DNA of 64,000 bases from Prostheceraeus crozeri (GCA_907163375.1 CAJQUW010008963.1:21001-85000); one strand, 5' to 3'. Positions 35,088 through 45,809 are shown, numbered from the stretch's first letter. A program made the numbers and translations. Notes: generated from the sequence alone by a model not told the origin.

Positions 35088-35090
<3 letters not shown>
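34596..35090 (+). repeat. Right arm of the ~500-bp PLE-tail inverted repeat
   Basis: Pairs with 33622-34117. From 34679 it is also part of a longer direct repeat (34679-35402 against 45354-46082). Confidence 0.9.
34908..34948 (+). ncRNA. Hammerhead-like motif, PLE family 2
   Basis: CTGAAGA core word, stem II GGACT pairing with AGTCC, then CGAAG and a palindromic TACCGGTA in stem III position. Copies lie at 45581-45621 (plus) and 33805-33765 (minus). The core is recognisable but not a perfect match to the consensus. Confidence 0.4.
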
Positions 35091-35124
<34 letters not shown>

Positions 35125-35204
35125 GTAAAAAGAGATATACAAAAATTGCAAATAATATATCAAAAAAAAATAGCCCAAAGAAGACAATCAAAACTCAAGA
35201 TTTT

Positions 35205-35247
35205 ATCCCGACCGGTTTACGTCCTATCATAGGACTCTTCAAGGGAT
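35205..35247 (-). ncRNA. Hammerhead-like motif, PLE family 3
   Basis: Read on the minus strand: stem I ATCCC pairing with GGGAT, core TTGAAGAG, perfect stem II GTCCTA-TGA-TAGGAC, then an A-rich core word and ACCGGTC (stem III ACC/GGT and a GTC cleavage triplet). This is the type I hammerhead layout with an imperfect core. Second copy at 45932-45890. Confidence 0.45.
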
Positions 35248-35511
35248 TAATGCATATATTTTTTGAAATTATAGCACAAGTTCATATACATAGATGTCAA
35301 AGTTACATTAAAATAATCGTCTATAGGATATCTTCCGGTCATAGAATGCAGGTTTGTTAGTAAAATTAAGGTAATTGTAGTTGTTATAATAATTATGTAT
35401 ATGTATGTATATATATATATAGAAAGTACTCAGAAGAGTATTCCCAGGCTCTCACGCCGCACCAACTATAATCCAACCTTGTGCGAAATCAAAAAAATGT
35501 CTATCTTGTTC

Positions 35512-35550
35512 GTGGAAGACCGGTTTCGAGTTTATCTTTATCAATTCCAC
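35512..35550 (-). ncRNA. Hammerhead-like motif in PLE array unit 1
   Basis: Stem I GTGGAA pairs with TTCCAC six for six. Between them are a TTGATAAAG core-like word, CGAAAC and ACCGGTC. Stem II is weak. Repeated at 39508-39546 and 43506-43544. Confidence 0.4.
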
Positions 35551-35608
35551 ATGTAGTGATACAGGACACAAACTGAAAGACAGCAAAATGTCAGCCAACG
35601 AGAGATGT

Positions 35609-37627
35609 TCACTTCTTGAACAACAAGCTTTGCAGATTTCTCTCTGTGGTGTACGAGGGACATGTTCTTACGTCATCAAATGCATTCTGACAATAGCGCA
35701 GCACACGCTGGCTACAAGAACTATACGGCAATACAAGGTGAGAATTATCAAGCGCATTCAATTCATGATTTAAACCATTTGGATACAAAGTGCTCAGGCG
35801 CTTAATCCACAAATTTTCTTTTTTCAGCCGTTTACTTTCAGAAGGACAATGCTCAAGGGCCACAAAAGAAAAATCACTAAAAGTACAAGTCTCATTAAAA
35901 TGTTGAGCTACAGAAGTAGAGTAAAAAGAACGTATACTTCGGACATGTTCGGAAATGCGTTCACACACCATTCTGGATGTTTGGCCCACATACATGAATT
36001 TACACTTTTTACAGATAATAAGATAAATTACTTTACAAGATTTACAAGAAAGTCTATGTACAATTTGAAAAGGGTTTTTATTTACAGTATTTACAACATA
36101 TTTTGAGGGTATGCCAAAATCACAAACGGAGCAGCTTTCAGCACATGTAGAAAAACCTGTTTCCCACTGATCGGGAGACTGCAGGGTCAACGAAAAAACT
36201 TGACGTACACAGTGACGTACTAAGCTTCTGGTATAGCCTTGACGCCTCCACTGAGACTGTACAACAGCCTTTGTATTTTTGAAGTCTTGGTAGGAGGCAC
36301 TATGAGTTACAAAACGCAAAATTTGACCAAAAATAATGGAACGGAAAACATGTTGGGGATGATATGACACAGGTGGTAATAGAGTATGGCTGTCTGTCGA
36401 CTTAAAGCCAATACGATGCAAAATTCTTTGACCAGCCTTGTACAACTCCAGGTCCAAAAAACGAATTGAACAATTGCTCGAACAAGACTCAACTTTAATG
36501 CTCAATGAAATATTATTCACAAAATGAAGAAAACTTTTAAGGCTTGATTCATCACAATCCCAAATCATAAAAATATCGTCGATGTAACGAATCCAAAAAG
36601 ATGGTGGGCGTTCACAATTATACACACTTTCTTCCCACTCAGACATGAAAATATTTGCATATGACGGTCCAAAGGCACACCCCATGGCCGTACCTTGGAC
36701 TTGCAAAAAAAGTTCCTCCTTAAAGACAAAACCGTTACTTGTTAAAATTAAACGGAGCATCGTTAACAAAGTTAAGTCAGGCCTCCTTTGATCTGGATTC
36801 TTCGAAAAAGCTTTACTAACAGCATTTATGCCCTCTTCAGTGGGAATATTCGTGTACAGAGATGACACATCTAAGGTCACAAGAAAAGAAGAATGAGACA
36901 CATTTACATTGGTCAAGAGACTTATAACATGCATTGAGTCTCTTACATAGCTTTTGCCACCCTGTGCTAATGGCTTAAGAAAGTGCTCCAACAAAGTCGA
37001 ACATGTTTGTGTGACACTATTTACATCAGAAATAATTGGTCGACCAGGTGGCATACAATCATAATGCCAAACATCTTTATGAAATTTCGGTAGCATGTAG
37101 AATTTACGAGATCTACCGTCCTTAGGTGGCTCCAGCGCTTTAAATTCACGATTTGTCAGAAAACCTTTTTTCTTTAATACATTGAGTAAATGTTGTAGTC
37201 GACGACCAACATGAACATCCATAGGATTTTCTAAAGGTTTATAAAATCCATCATTACACAACTGACGATAGCCTTCAGCCTCATAATGATTAACGGGAAC
37301 AATCAGCCAACCATTACCCTTATCAACAGGTGCTACAGTTACTGAATCAGACACAATGAGACGATTTAATTCAATTCTTTCATCACGAGATAAATTGTCA
37401 TTGCCAAAACAATTTTTGCAGTTTTTTAGCATCGACATTACTGCACATCGAATCCTCTTACAATCTTGCAAAACAGAAAACGGAATTAAATCACGAGGAG
37501 GACAACGATTAGACTTAAAAGTAAAACGACAATTACTGTTAGAGGGCGCATTGGCAAAAACAAAACGCCACTGAATTTTTCGCAAATAATCATCAACGCC
37601 AGCTAAAATCTTTCTATGACAATTCAT
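35609..37627 (-). CDS. PLE reverse transcriptase with C-terminal GIY-YIG endonuclease, unit 1
   Basis: 672 residues from the first ATG. The enzyme copies element RNA and cuts target DNA. Domains: an N-terminal region with the PLE-typical VAPVDKGNGWLIVP (about 98-111); PPGRPIIS (193-200); RT motif A TLDVSSLYTNIPTEEGI (from 251); motif B QGTAMGCAFGPSYANIFM (311-328); catalytic RYIDDIFMIW (347-356); the SIRFLDLELY thumb region. A Cys-rich linker (CAESCSVCDFG, about 495-505) precedes the GIY-YIG nuclease (VIYLIICKKC, then YVGQT, then a catalytic-type Arg and His in MVCERISEHV, about 533-562). The order RT then GIY-YIG is that of canonical EN-bearing PLEs. The open frame extends upstream of the ATG into the end of ORF1. 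Confidence 0.93.
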   Translation of the reverse strand: MNCHRKILAGVDDYLRKIQWRFVFANAPSNSNCRFTFKSNRCPPRDLIPFSVLQDCKRIRCAVMSMLKNCKNCFGNDNLSRDERIELNRLIVSDSVTVAPVDKGNGWLIVPVNHYEAEGYRQLCNDGFYKPLENPMDVHVGRRLQHLLNVLKKKGFLTNREFKALEPPKDGRSRKFYMLPKFHKDVWHYDCMPPGRPIISDVNSVTQTCSTLLEHFLKPLAQGGKSYVRDSMHVISLLTNVNVSHSSFLVTLDVSSLYTNIPTEEGINAVSKAFSKNPDQRRPDLTLLTMLRLILTSNGFVFKEELFLQVQGTAMGCAFGPSYANIFMSEWEESVYNCERPPSFWIRYIDDIFMIWDCDESSLKSFLHFVNNISLSIKVESCSSNCSIRFLDLELYKAGQRILHRIGFKSTDSHTLLPPVSYHPQHVFRSIIFGQILRFVTHSASYQDFKNTKAVVQSQWRRQGYTRSLVRHCVRQVFSLTLQSPDQWETGFSTCAESCSVCDFGIPSKYVVNTVNKNPFQIVHRLSCKSCKVIYLIICKKCKFMYVGQTSRMVCERISEHVRSIRSFYSTSVAQHFNETCTFSDFSFVALEHCPSESKRLKKENLWIKRLSTLYPNGLNHELNALDNSHLVLPYSSCSQRVLRYCQNAFDDVRTCPSYTTERNLQSLLFKK

Positions 37628-37767
37628 ATGAGCCGGAGTAGGAATAAATTTCCCCGTTTTCCTTAAAAGGGAACCGGTTACATTATTAGTTACAAAATGA
37701 GGATCAGTACATAGAAAATTGTTATTTGCCGAATAAGAACGGATAACACAGCTGGAAAAAGATCTAG

Positions 37768-39366
37768 CTACATTTTCGACAAAAAACTCGACAATGCATG
37801 AAAAATGCGCTCTCGTAAAACATCTGAATTTCTGTCATCTACAGTTGCTGCTTTTGAATATGGAATGACTGTGCAACCAGCAGGTTTGCGATCAACAATG
37901 AGTTGATTGAATTCTGAAGCATTTGACTTAGTTTCTTCATTAGCATCAAACGGAGCGCAAAACGGTACAATGCCTATGTAGGCATTAGGGAAAACTCGCT
38001 TAGCATTATATATAATAGTACGCAAAACAGTCAGATTCGTCATGGATTTATTTTTTATGTCCAATAATGACAGACAAACAATGAAATGCGTGACGTTTTT
38101 GTGTACGCTTCTAATACCTTGAGTTACATTCTTGTAAAAACTTAGACGACCTTTACTTGAAGACAGAAGAGTGAGATCGTCGTGTTTAAATCCATGAATG
38201 GTATCATCACCAAAAACTATAATTGAATTCGGGGAACTCAGGGACTCTAAAGCTTCTTGAGTTGAGCCGTAAAGCACGACATCCGAAGAACCAGTGACGC
38301 TGACACTTGGTAGTTTGGTTTGAATGAATTCACGCCGCTGACAGCTACCTGATGTACCTGAAGTAGACTGTGCATACGTATCAAGCTCTATTGCTTGAGA
38401 AGAGGATAACTCCCCATCTTCACTCACTTCAGGAACGGAATTGATGGCACCTTCTGAATGATGATGTATATCAATAGCTGCAGCGGTTTGTGTTGCAACA
38501 TCCGAAGACACAGATAAGGAATCAGATGACTGTGTTGACGATGAAACAGTTAGAGGAGCATTGACAATGGTCTGGGTCGAGTTGTTGCTGGTCTCATGGA
38601 CAGATTCTGGAGCAGAGGACCGCACAGTGTCCGAAAAAAGCATACGTGATTGTTCACCAATAGAGGCATCACTAACAGGATCGACTGATAGCAGTTGATT
38701 CTCCATAATCAGGGACAAAGCTTCATCTAGTTCACGATCCTGAAGTTTTCGACCAAGATGAGAGCGAGCCCATTTGATGACAAGCGAAATCGAACGATCA
38801 AATAGGTTTGCAGGCATTGCAGTTGAAGAAATATGCTCAATCGCATCACAAATTATGTCATCATAATGACAGCGTAAAGATTCGAGAATTGAAGAACACC
38901 ACTGTTCAGTAATCTCGCTCACCATGCTCCCGAAGCGATCACTCTTGAAGGCTGGATTAACGCTCGCACACATGATGTCCTTCTTCCTGATCAGTGAAGG
39001 AGGAAGGCCATGTTTGAGAACTTCTCGATGATGCACGGACTTTAAAATCACAAAGTGATTCTTGGTCAATTGGAAATATTCAGGAGGGATCCTGAAGGAA
39101 GGAGGATTCGATGATGACACAGAGCGACGACCATTGCGATTGAAGGAAGAAGTTTCACTAGAAATCCTCGATGAATGGTAATGATTTCTATAGCGATCCG
39201 TTGGCAAATTCTCATTGAATCGCACTTGACGATCAGACGTACTCCGATCTGACGACCGATTGTGATGAGTCCAGCGAAAAGGACGATGTCGATTCCGATC
39301 ACCTGACAGATTGCCATGATTGTTGAAGCTTCTTTGATAGGATCTTCCCACAAAGGTTCGAGTCAT
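37768..39366 (-). CDS. PLE ORF1 protein, unit 1
   Basis: 532 residues. The N-terminal 90 residues are rich in Arg, Ser, Asn and His (DRNRHRPFRWTHHNRSSDRS), suggesting RNA binding. A helical middle region (about 95-215) with PPEYFQLTKNHFVILKSVHH and WARSHLGRKLQDRELDEAL resembles ORF1 proteins of vertebrate and invertebrate PLEs as I remember them. A Ser/Thr-rich spacer (about 240-345) comes next, then a C-terminal domain with SIIVFGDDTIHGF, THFIVCLSLLDI and FPNAYIGIVPFCAPFD, spaced like the blocks of an SGNH-hydrolase fold. I do not claim catalysis. ORF1 ends in TAG overlapping the RT frame. Confidence 0.75.
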   Translation of the reverse strand: MTRTFVGRSYQRSFNNHGNLSGDRNRHRPFRWTHHNRSSDRSTSDRQVRFNENLPTDRYRNHYHSSRISSETSSFNRNGRRSVSSSNPPSFRIPPEYFQLTKNHFVILKSVHHREVLKHGLPPSLIRKKDIMCASVNPAFKSDRFGSMVSEITEQWCSSILESLRCHYDDIICDAIEHISSTAMPANLFDRSISLVIKWARSHLGRKLQDRELDEALSLIMENQLLSVDPVSDASIGEQSRMLFSDTVRSSAPESVHETSNNSTQTIVNAPLTVSSSTQSSDSLSVSSDVATQTAAAIDIHHHSEGAINSVPEVSEDGELSSSQAIELDTYAQSTSGTSGSCQRREFIQTKLPSVSVTGSSDVVLYGSTQEALESLSSPNSIIVFGDDTIHGFKHDDLTLLSSSKGRLSFYKNVTQGIRSVHKNVTHFIVCLSLLDIKNKSMTNLTVLRTIIYNAKRVFPNAYIGIVPFCAPFDANEETKSNASEFNQLIVDRKPAGCTVIPYSKAATVDDRNSDVLRERIFHALSSFLSKM

Positions 39367-39604
39367 AGCCGGAGCGGGTCCTCAGCAGATATATGTATGT
39401 ATATATATATATATATAGAAAGTACTCAGAAGAGTATTCCCAGGCTCTCACGCCGCACCAACTATAATCCAACCTTGTGCGAAATCAAAAAAATGTCTAT
39501 CTTGTTCGTGGAAGACCGGTTTCGAGTTTATCTTTATCAATTCCACATGTAGTGATACAGGACACAAACTGAAAGACAGCAAAATGTCAGCCAACGAGAG
39601 ATGT

Positions 39605-41623
39605 TCACTTCTTGAACAACAAGCTTTGCAGATTTCTCTCTGTGGTGTACGAGGGACATGTTCTTACGTCATCAAATGCATTCTGACAATAGCGCAGCAC
39701 ACGCTGGCTACAAGAACTATACGGCAATACAAGGTGAGAATTATCAAGCGCATTCAATTCATGATTTAAACCATTTGGATACAAAGTGCTCAGGCGCTTA
39801 ATCCACAAATTTTCTTTTTTCAGCCGTTTACTTTCAGAAGGACAATGCTCAAGGGCCACAAAAGAAAAATCACTAAAAGTACAAGTCTCATTAAAATGTT
39901 GAGCTACAGAAGTAGAGTAAAAAGAACGTATACTTCGGACATGTTCGGAAATGCGTTCACACACCATTCTGGATGTTTGGCCCACATACATGAATTTACA
40001 CTTTTTACAGATAATAAGATAAATTACTTTACAAGATTTACAAGAAAGTCTATGTACAATTTGAAAAGGGTTTTTATTTACAGTATTTACAACATATTTT
40101 GAGGGTATGCCAAAATCACAAACGGAGCAGCTTTCAGCACATGTAGAAAAACCTGTTTCCCACTGATCGGGAGACTGCAGGGTCAACGAAAAAACTTGAC
40201 GTACACAGTGACGTACTAAGCTTCTGGTATAGCCTTGACGCCTCCACTGAGACTGTACAACAGCCTTTGTATTTTTGAAGTCTTGGTAGGAGGCACTATG
40301 AGTTACAAAACGCAAAATTTGACCAAAAATAATGGAACGGAAAACATGTTGGGGATGATATGACACAGGTGGTAATAGAGTATGGCTGTCTGTCGACTTA
40401 AAGCCAATACGATGCAAAATTCTTTGACCAGCCTTGTACAACTCCAGGTCCAAAAAACGAATTGAACAATTGCTCGAACAAGACTCAACTTTAATACTCA
40501 ATGAAATATTATTCACAAAATGAAGAAAACTTTTAAGGCTTGATTCATCACAATCCCAAATCATAAAAATATCGTCGATGTAACGAATCCAAAAAGATGG
40601 TGGGCGTTCACAATTATACACACTTTCTTCCCACTCAGACATGAAAATATTTGCATATGACGGTCCAAAGGCACACCCCATGGCCGTACCTTGGACTTGC
40701 AAAAAAAGTTCCTCCTTAAAGACAAAACCGTTACTTGTTAAAATTAAACGGAGCATCGTTAACAAAGTTAAGTCAGGCCTCCTTTGATCTGGATTCTTCG
40801 AAAAAGCTTTACTAACAGCATTTATGCCCTCTTCAGTGGGAATATTCGTGTACAGAGATGACACATCTAAGGTCACAAGAAAAGAAGAATGAGACACATT
40901 TACATTGGTCAAGAGACTTATAACATGCATTGAGTCTCTTACATAGCTTTTGCCACCCTGTGCTAATGGCTTAAGAAAGTGCTCCAACAAAGTCGAACAT
41001 GTTTGTGTGACACTATTTACATCAGAAATAATTGGTCGACCAGGTGGCATACAATCATAATGCCAAACATCTTTATGAAATTTCGGTAGCATGTAGAATT
41101 TACGAGATCTACCGTCCTTAGGTGGCTCCAGCGCTTTAAATTCACGATTTGTCAGAAAACCTTTTTTCTTTAATACATTGAGTAAATGTTGTAGTCGACG
41201 ACCAACATGAACATCCATAGGATTTTCTAAAGGTTTATAAAATCCATCATTACACAACTGACGATAGCCTTCAGCCTCATAATGATTAACGGGAACAATC
41301 AGCCAACCATTACCCTTATCAACAGGTGCTACAGTTACTGAATCAGACACAATGAGACGATTTAATTCAATTCTTTCATCACGAGATAAATTGTCATTGC
41401 CAAAACAATTTTTGCAGTTTTTTAGCATCGACATTACTGCACATCGAATCCTCTTACAATCTTGCAAAACAGAAAACGGAATTAAATCACGAGGAGGACA
41501 ACGATTAGACTTAAAAGTAAAACGACAATTACTGTTAGAGGGCGCATTGGCAAAAACAAAACGCCACTGAATTTTTCGCAAATAATCATCAACGCCAGCT
41601 AAAATCTTTCTATGACAATTCAT
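39605..41623 (-). CDS. PLE reverse transcriptase with GIY-YIG endonuclease, unit 2
   Basis: 672 residues, with the same protein sequence as unit 1 as far as I can see, which points to very recent duplication or homogenisation. All RT and GIY-YIG motifs described for unit 1 are present. Confidence 0.93.
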   Translation of the reverse strand: MNCHRKILAGVDDYLRKIQWRFVFANAPSNSNCRFTFKSNRCPPRDLIPFSVLQDCKRIRCAVMSMLKNCKNCFGNDNLSRDERIELNRLIVSDSVTVAPVDKGNGWLIVPVNHYEAEGYRQLCNDGFYKPLENPMDVHVGRRLQHLLNVLKKKGFLTNREFKALEPPKDGRSRKFYMLPKFHKDVWHYDCMPPGRPIISDVNSVTQTCSTLLEHFLKPLAQGGKSYVRDSMHVISLLTNVNVSHSSFLVTLDVSSLYTNIPTEEGINAVSKAFSKNPDQRRPDLTLLTMLRLILTSNGFVFKEELFLQVQGTAMGCAFGPSYANIFMSEWEESVYNCERPPSFWIRYIDDIFMIWDCDESSLKSFLHFVNNISLSIKVESCSSNCSIRFLDLELYKAGQRILHRIGFKSTDSHTLLPPVSYHPQHVFRSIIFGQILRFVTHSASYQDFKNTKAVVQSQWRRQGYTRSLVRHCVRQVFSLTLQSPDQWETGFSTCAESCSVCDFGIPSKYVVNTVNKNPFQIVHRLSCKSCKVIYLIICKKCKFMYVGQTSRMVCERISEHVRSIRSFYSTSVAQHFNETCTFSDFSFVALEHCPSESKRLKKENLWIKRLSTLYPNGLNHELNALDNSHLVLPYSSCSQRVLRYCQNAFDDVRTCPSYTTERNLQSLLFKK

Positions 41624-41763
41624 ATGAGCCGGAGTAGGAATAAATTTCCCCGTTTTCCTTAAAAGGGAACCGGTTACATTATTAGTTACAAAATGAGGAT
41701 CAGTACATAGAAAATTGTTATTTGCCGAATAAGAACGGATAACACAGCTGGAAAAAGATCTAG

Positions 41764-43361
41764 CTACATTTTCGACAAAAAACTCGACAATGCATGAAAA
41801 ATGCGCTCTCGTAAAACATCTGAATTTCTGTCATCTACAGTTGCTGCTTTTGAATATGGAATGACTGTGCAACCAGCAGGTTTGCGATCAACAATGAGTT
41901 GATTGAATTCTGAAGCATTTGACTTAGTTTCTTCATTAGCATCAAACGGAGCGCAAAACGGTACAATGCCTATGTAGGCATTAGGGAAAACTCGCTTAGC
42001 ATTATATATAATAGTACGCAAAACAGTCAGATTCGTCATGGATTTATTTTTTATGTCCAATAATGACAGACAAACAATGAAATGCGTGACGTTTTTGTGT
42101 ACGCTTCTAATACCTTGAGTTACATTCTTGTAAAAACTTAGACGACCTTTACTTGAAGACAGAAGAGTGAGATCGTCGTGTTTAAATCCATGAATGGTAT
42201 CATCACCAAAAACTATAATTGAATTCGGGGAACTCAGGGACTCTAAAGCTTCTTGAGTTGAGCCGTAAAGCACGACATCCAAAGAACCAGTGACGCTGAC
42301 ACTTGGTAGTTTGGTTTGAATGAATTCACGCCGCTGACAGCTACCTGATGTACCTGACGTAGACTGTGCATACGTATCAAGCTCTATTGCTTGAGAAGAG
42401 GATAACTCCCCATCTTCACTCACTTCAGGAACGGAATTGATGGCACCTTCTGAATGATGATGTATATCAATAGCTGCAGCGGTTTGTGTTGCAACATCCG
42501 AAGACACAGATAAGGAATCAGATGACTGTGTTGACGATGAAACAGTTAGAGGAGCATTGACAATGGTCTGGTCGAGTTGTTGCTGGTCTCATGGACAGAT
42601 TCTGGAGCAGAGGACCGCACAGTGTCCGAAAAAAGCATACGTGATTGTTCACCAATAGAGGCATCACTAACAGGATCGACTGATAGCAGTTGATTCTCCA
42701 TAATCAGGGACAAAGCTTCATCTAGTTCACGATCCTGAAGTTTTCGACCAAGATGAGAGCGAGCCCATTTGATGACAAGCGAAATCGAACGATCAAATAG
42801 GTTTGCAGGCATTGCAGTTGAAGAAATATGCTCAATCGCATCACAAATTATGTCATCATAATGACAGCGTAAAGATTCGAGAATTGAAGAACACCACTGT
42901 TCAGTAATCTCGCTCACCATGCTCCCGAAGCGATCACTCTTGAAGGCTGGATTAACGCTCGCACACATGATGTCCTTCTTCCTGATCAGTGAAGGAGGAA
43001 GGCCATGTTTGAGAACTTCTCGATGATGCACGGACTTTAAAATCACAAAGTGATTCTTGGTCAATTGGAAATATTCAGGAGGGATCCTGAAGGAAGGAGG
43101 ATTCGATGATGACACAGAGCGACGACCATTGCGATTGAAGGAAGAAGTTTCACTAGAAATCCTCGATGAATGGTAATGATTTCTATAGCGATCCGTTGGC
43201 AAATTCTCATTGAATCGCACTTGACGATCAGACGTACTCCGATCTGACGACCGATTGTGATGAGTCCAGCGAAAAGGACGATGTCGATTCCGATCACCTG
43301 ACAGATTGCCATGATTGTTGAAGCTTCTTTGATAGGATCTTCCCACAAAGGTTCGAGTCAT
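41764..43361 (-). pseudogene. PLE ORF1, unit 2 (interrupted)
   Basis: Same protein as unit 1 ORF1 with the same Arg-rich start, helical middle and SGNH-like tail; one interruption. Confidence 0.85.
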
Positions 43362-43414
43362 AGCCGGAGCGGGTCCTCAGCAGATATATGTATGTATATA
43401 ATGTATATATATAT

Positions 43415-45354
43415 AGAAAGTACTCAGAAGAGTATTCCCAGGCTCTCACGCCGCACCAACTATAATCCAACCTTGTGCGAAATCAAAAAAATGTCTATCT
43501 TGTTCGTGGAAGACCGGTTTCGAGTTTATCTTTATCAATTCCACATGTAGTGATACAGGACACAAACTGAAAGACAGCAAAATGTCAGCCAACGAGAGAT
43601 GTTCACTTCTTGAACAACAAGCTTTGCAGATTTCTCTCTGTGGTGTACGAGGGACATGTTCTTACGTCATCAAATGCATTCTGACAATAGCGCAGCACAC
43701 GCTGGCTACAAGAACTATACGGCAATACAAGGTGAGAATTATCAAGCGCATTCAATTCATGATTTAAACCATTTGGATACAAAGTGCTCAGGCGCTTAAT
43801 CCACAAATTTTCTTTTTTCAGCCGTTTACTTTCAGAAGGACAATGCTCAAGGGCCACAAAAGAAAAATCACTAAAAGTACAAGTCTCATTAAAATGTTGA
43901 GCTACAGAAGTAGAGTAAAAAGAACGTATACTTCGGACATGTTCGGAAATGCGTTCACACACCATTCTGGATGTTTGGCCCACATACATGAATTTACACT
44001 TTTTACAGATAATAAGATAAATTACTTTACAAGATTTACAAGAAAGTCTATGTACAATTTGAAAAGGGTTTTTATTTACAGTATTTACAACATATTTTGA
44101 GGGTATGCCAAAATCACAAACGGAGCAGCTTTCAGCACATGTAGAAAAACCTGTTTCCCACTGATCGGGAGACTGCAGGGTCAACGAAAAAACTTGACGT
44201 ACACAGTGACGTACTAAGCTTCTGGTATAGCCTTGACGCCTCCACTGAGACTGTACAACAGCCTTTGTATTTTTGAAGTCTTGGTAGGAGGCACTATGAG
44301 TTACAAAACGCAAAATTTGACCAAAAATAATGGAACGGAAAACATGTTGGGGATGATATGACACAGGTGGTAATAGAGTATGGCTGTCTGTCGACTTAAA
44401 GCCAATACGATGCAAAATTCTTTGACCAGCTTGTACAACTCCAGGTCCAAAAAACGAATTGAACAATTGCTCGAACAAGACTCAACTTTAATACTCAATG
44501 AAATATTATTCACAAAATGAAGAAAACTTTTAAGGCTTGATTCATCACAATCCCAAATCATAAAAATATCGTCGATGTAACGAATCCAAAAAGATGGTGG
44601 GCGTTCACAATTATACACACTTTCTTCCCACTCAGACATGAAAATATTTGCATATGACGGTCCAAAGGCACACCCCATGGCCGTACCTTGGACTTGCAAA
44701 AAAAGTTCCTCCTTAAAGACAAAACCGTTACTTGTTAAAATTAAACGGAGCATCGTTAACAAAGTTAAGTCAGGCCTCCTTTGATCTGGATTCTTCGAAA
44801 AAGCTTTACTAACAGCATTTATGCCCTCTTCAGTGGGAATATTCGTGTACAGAGATGACACATCTAAGGTCACAAGAAAAGAAGAATGAGACACATTTAC
44901 ATTGGTCAAGAGACTTATAACATGCATTGAGTCTCTTACATAGCTTTTGCCACCCTGTGCTAATGGCTTAAGAAAGTGCTCCAACAAAGTCGAACATGTT
45001 TGTGTGACACTATTTACATCAGAAATAATTGGTCGACCAGGTGGCATACAATCATAATGCCAAACATCTTTATGAAATTTCGGTAGCATGTAGAATTTAC
45101 GAGATCTACCGTCCTTAGGTGGCTCCAGCGCTTTAAATTCACGATTTGTCAGAAAACCTTTTTTCTTTAATACATTGAGTAAATGTTGTAGTCGACGACC
45201 AACATGAACATCCATAGGATTTTCTAAAGGTTTATAAAATCCATCATTACACAACTGACGATAGCCTTCAGCCTCATAATGATTAACGGGAACAATCAGC
45301 CAACCATTACCCTTATCAACAGGTGCTACAGTTACTGAATCAGACACAATGAGA
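43415..45354 (-). mobile_element. Penelope-like element, array unit 3 (truncated)
   Basis: Third unit, keeping the tail, GIY-YIG and most of the RT (43603-45350) but lacking ORF1 and the RT N-terminus; the RT frame is interrupted. It ends abruptly at 45354, where the flanking direct repeat begins, with short shared sequence (GAGAC/CCAACC) at the join. Confidence 0.92.
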
Positions 45355-45760
45355 CCAACCTCTTCTCAATAAACAAGACCAGCGTTTGACCCATCGCTTA
45401 TTAGTAATGTAGCAAAATATTTCCATTTTATGCATGAATTAGACTAATCATTTCTATGTTCTTCCAATGTTAACCATTTCTATTCCATTTTCGATATCTT
45501 TCTCACAATTTTGTACATGCATAGTTTATATTTCCTAGCTTTTTCCTTAATATGATCAATGTACATTCAGCAAATTCAATTACCCTGAAGATGGACTCCG
45601 TGACAGTCCGAAGTACCGGTATGATTCCAATTAAATGGCTTTCAAAATGTATTTTGAAGTTTTTAACAAATGAAGAAAAGAAACTTTTTAGAACTATGGA
45701 AAATCATTATTTGAAAATTAACAAGACTGATTGCGATATCATATTTAATGAAACATGCAA

Positions 45761-45809
<49 letters not shown>

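Larger units (their letters stand above)
34679..35402 (+). repeat. Direct repeat flanking the PLE array, left copy (~725 bp)
   Basis: Matches 45354-46082 with TA-microsatellite length differences. Composite: up to the (TA)n at 35090-35120 it is family-2 PLE tail (plus strand). After it comes the tail of another PLE family on the minus strand, with its own hammerhead-like motif (35247-35205). Confidence 0.9.
35421..39390 (-). mobile_element. Penelope-like element, array unit 1 (looks whole)
   Basis: About 4-kb Penelope-like retroelement with two long open frames on the minus strand, ORF1 (37768-39366) and RT plus GIY-YIG (35609-37627). It has a hammerhead-like motif in the tail (35550-35512) and TA microsatellite at both edges. 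Units 2 and 3 follow head to tail with a step of about 3996 bases and only a handful of differences, so the array is young. Both coding frames appear uninterrupted in this unit. Confidence 0.9.
39417..43386 (-). mobile_element. Penelope-like element, array unit 2 (nearly whole)
   Basis: Second head-to-tail unit. The RT/GIY-YIG frame (39605-41623) is uninterrupted; ORF1 (41764-43361) is interrupted once. TA microsatellite separates it from units 1 and 3. Confidence 0.92.

Noticed and set aside
34879-35232. A 117-codon frame starting MINVHSANS, present twice and once inverted, as a host gene.
   Set aside because: It lies behind a PLE GIY-YIG fragment and a hammerhead-like motif, runs into a TA microsatellite, and resembles a PLE N-terminus; it is element sequence.
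35588-36106. Plus-strand frames repeated three times in the PLE array (61, 85 and 72 codons).
   Set aside because: They are antisense shadows of the RT/GIY-YIG frame; identity between units only reflects the identity of the units.
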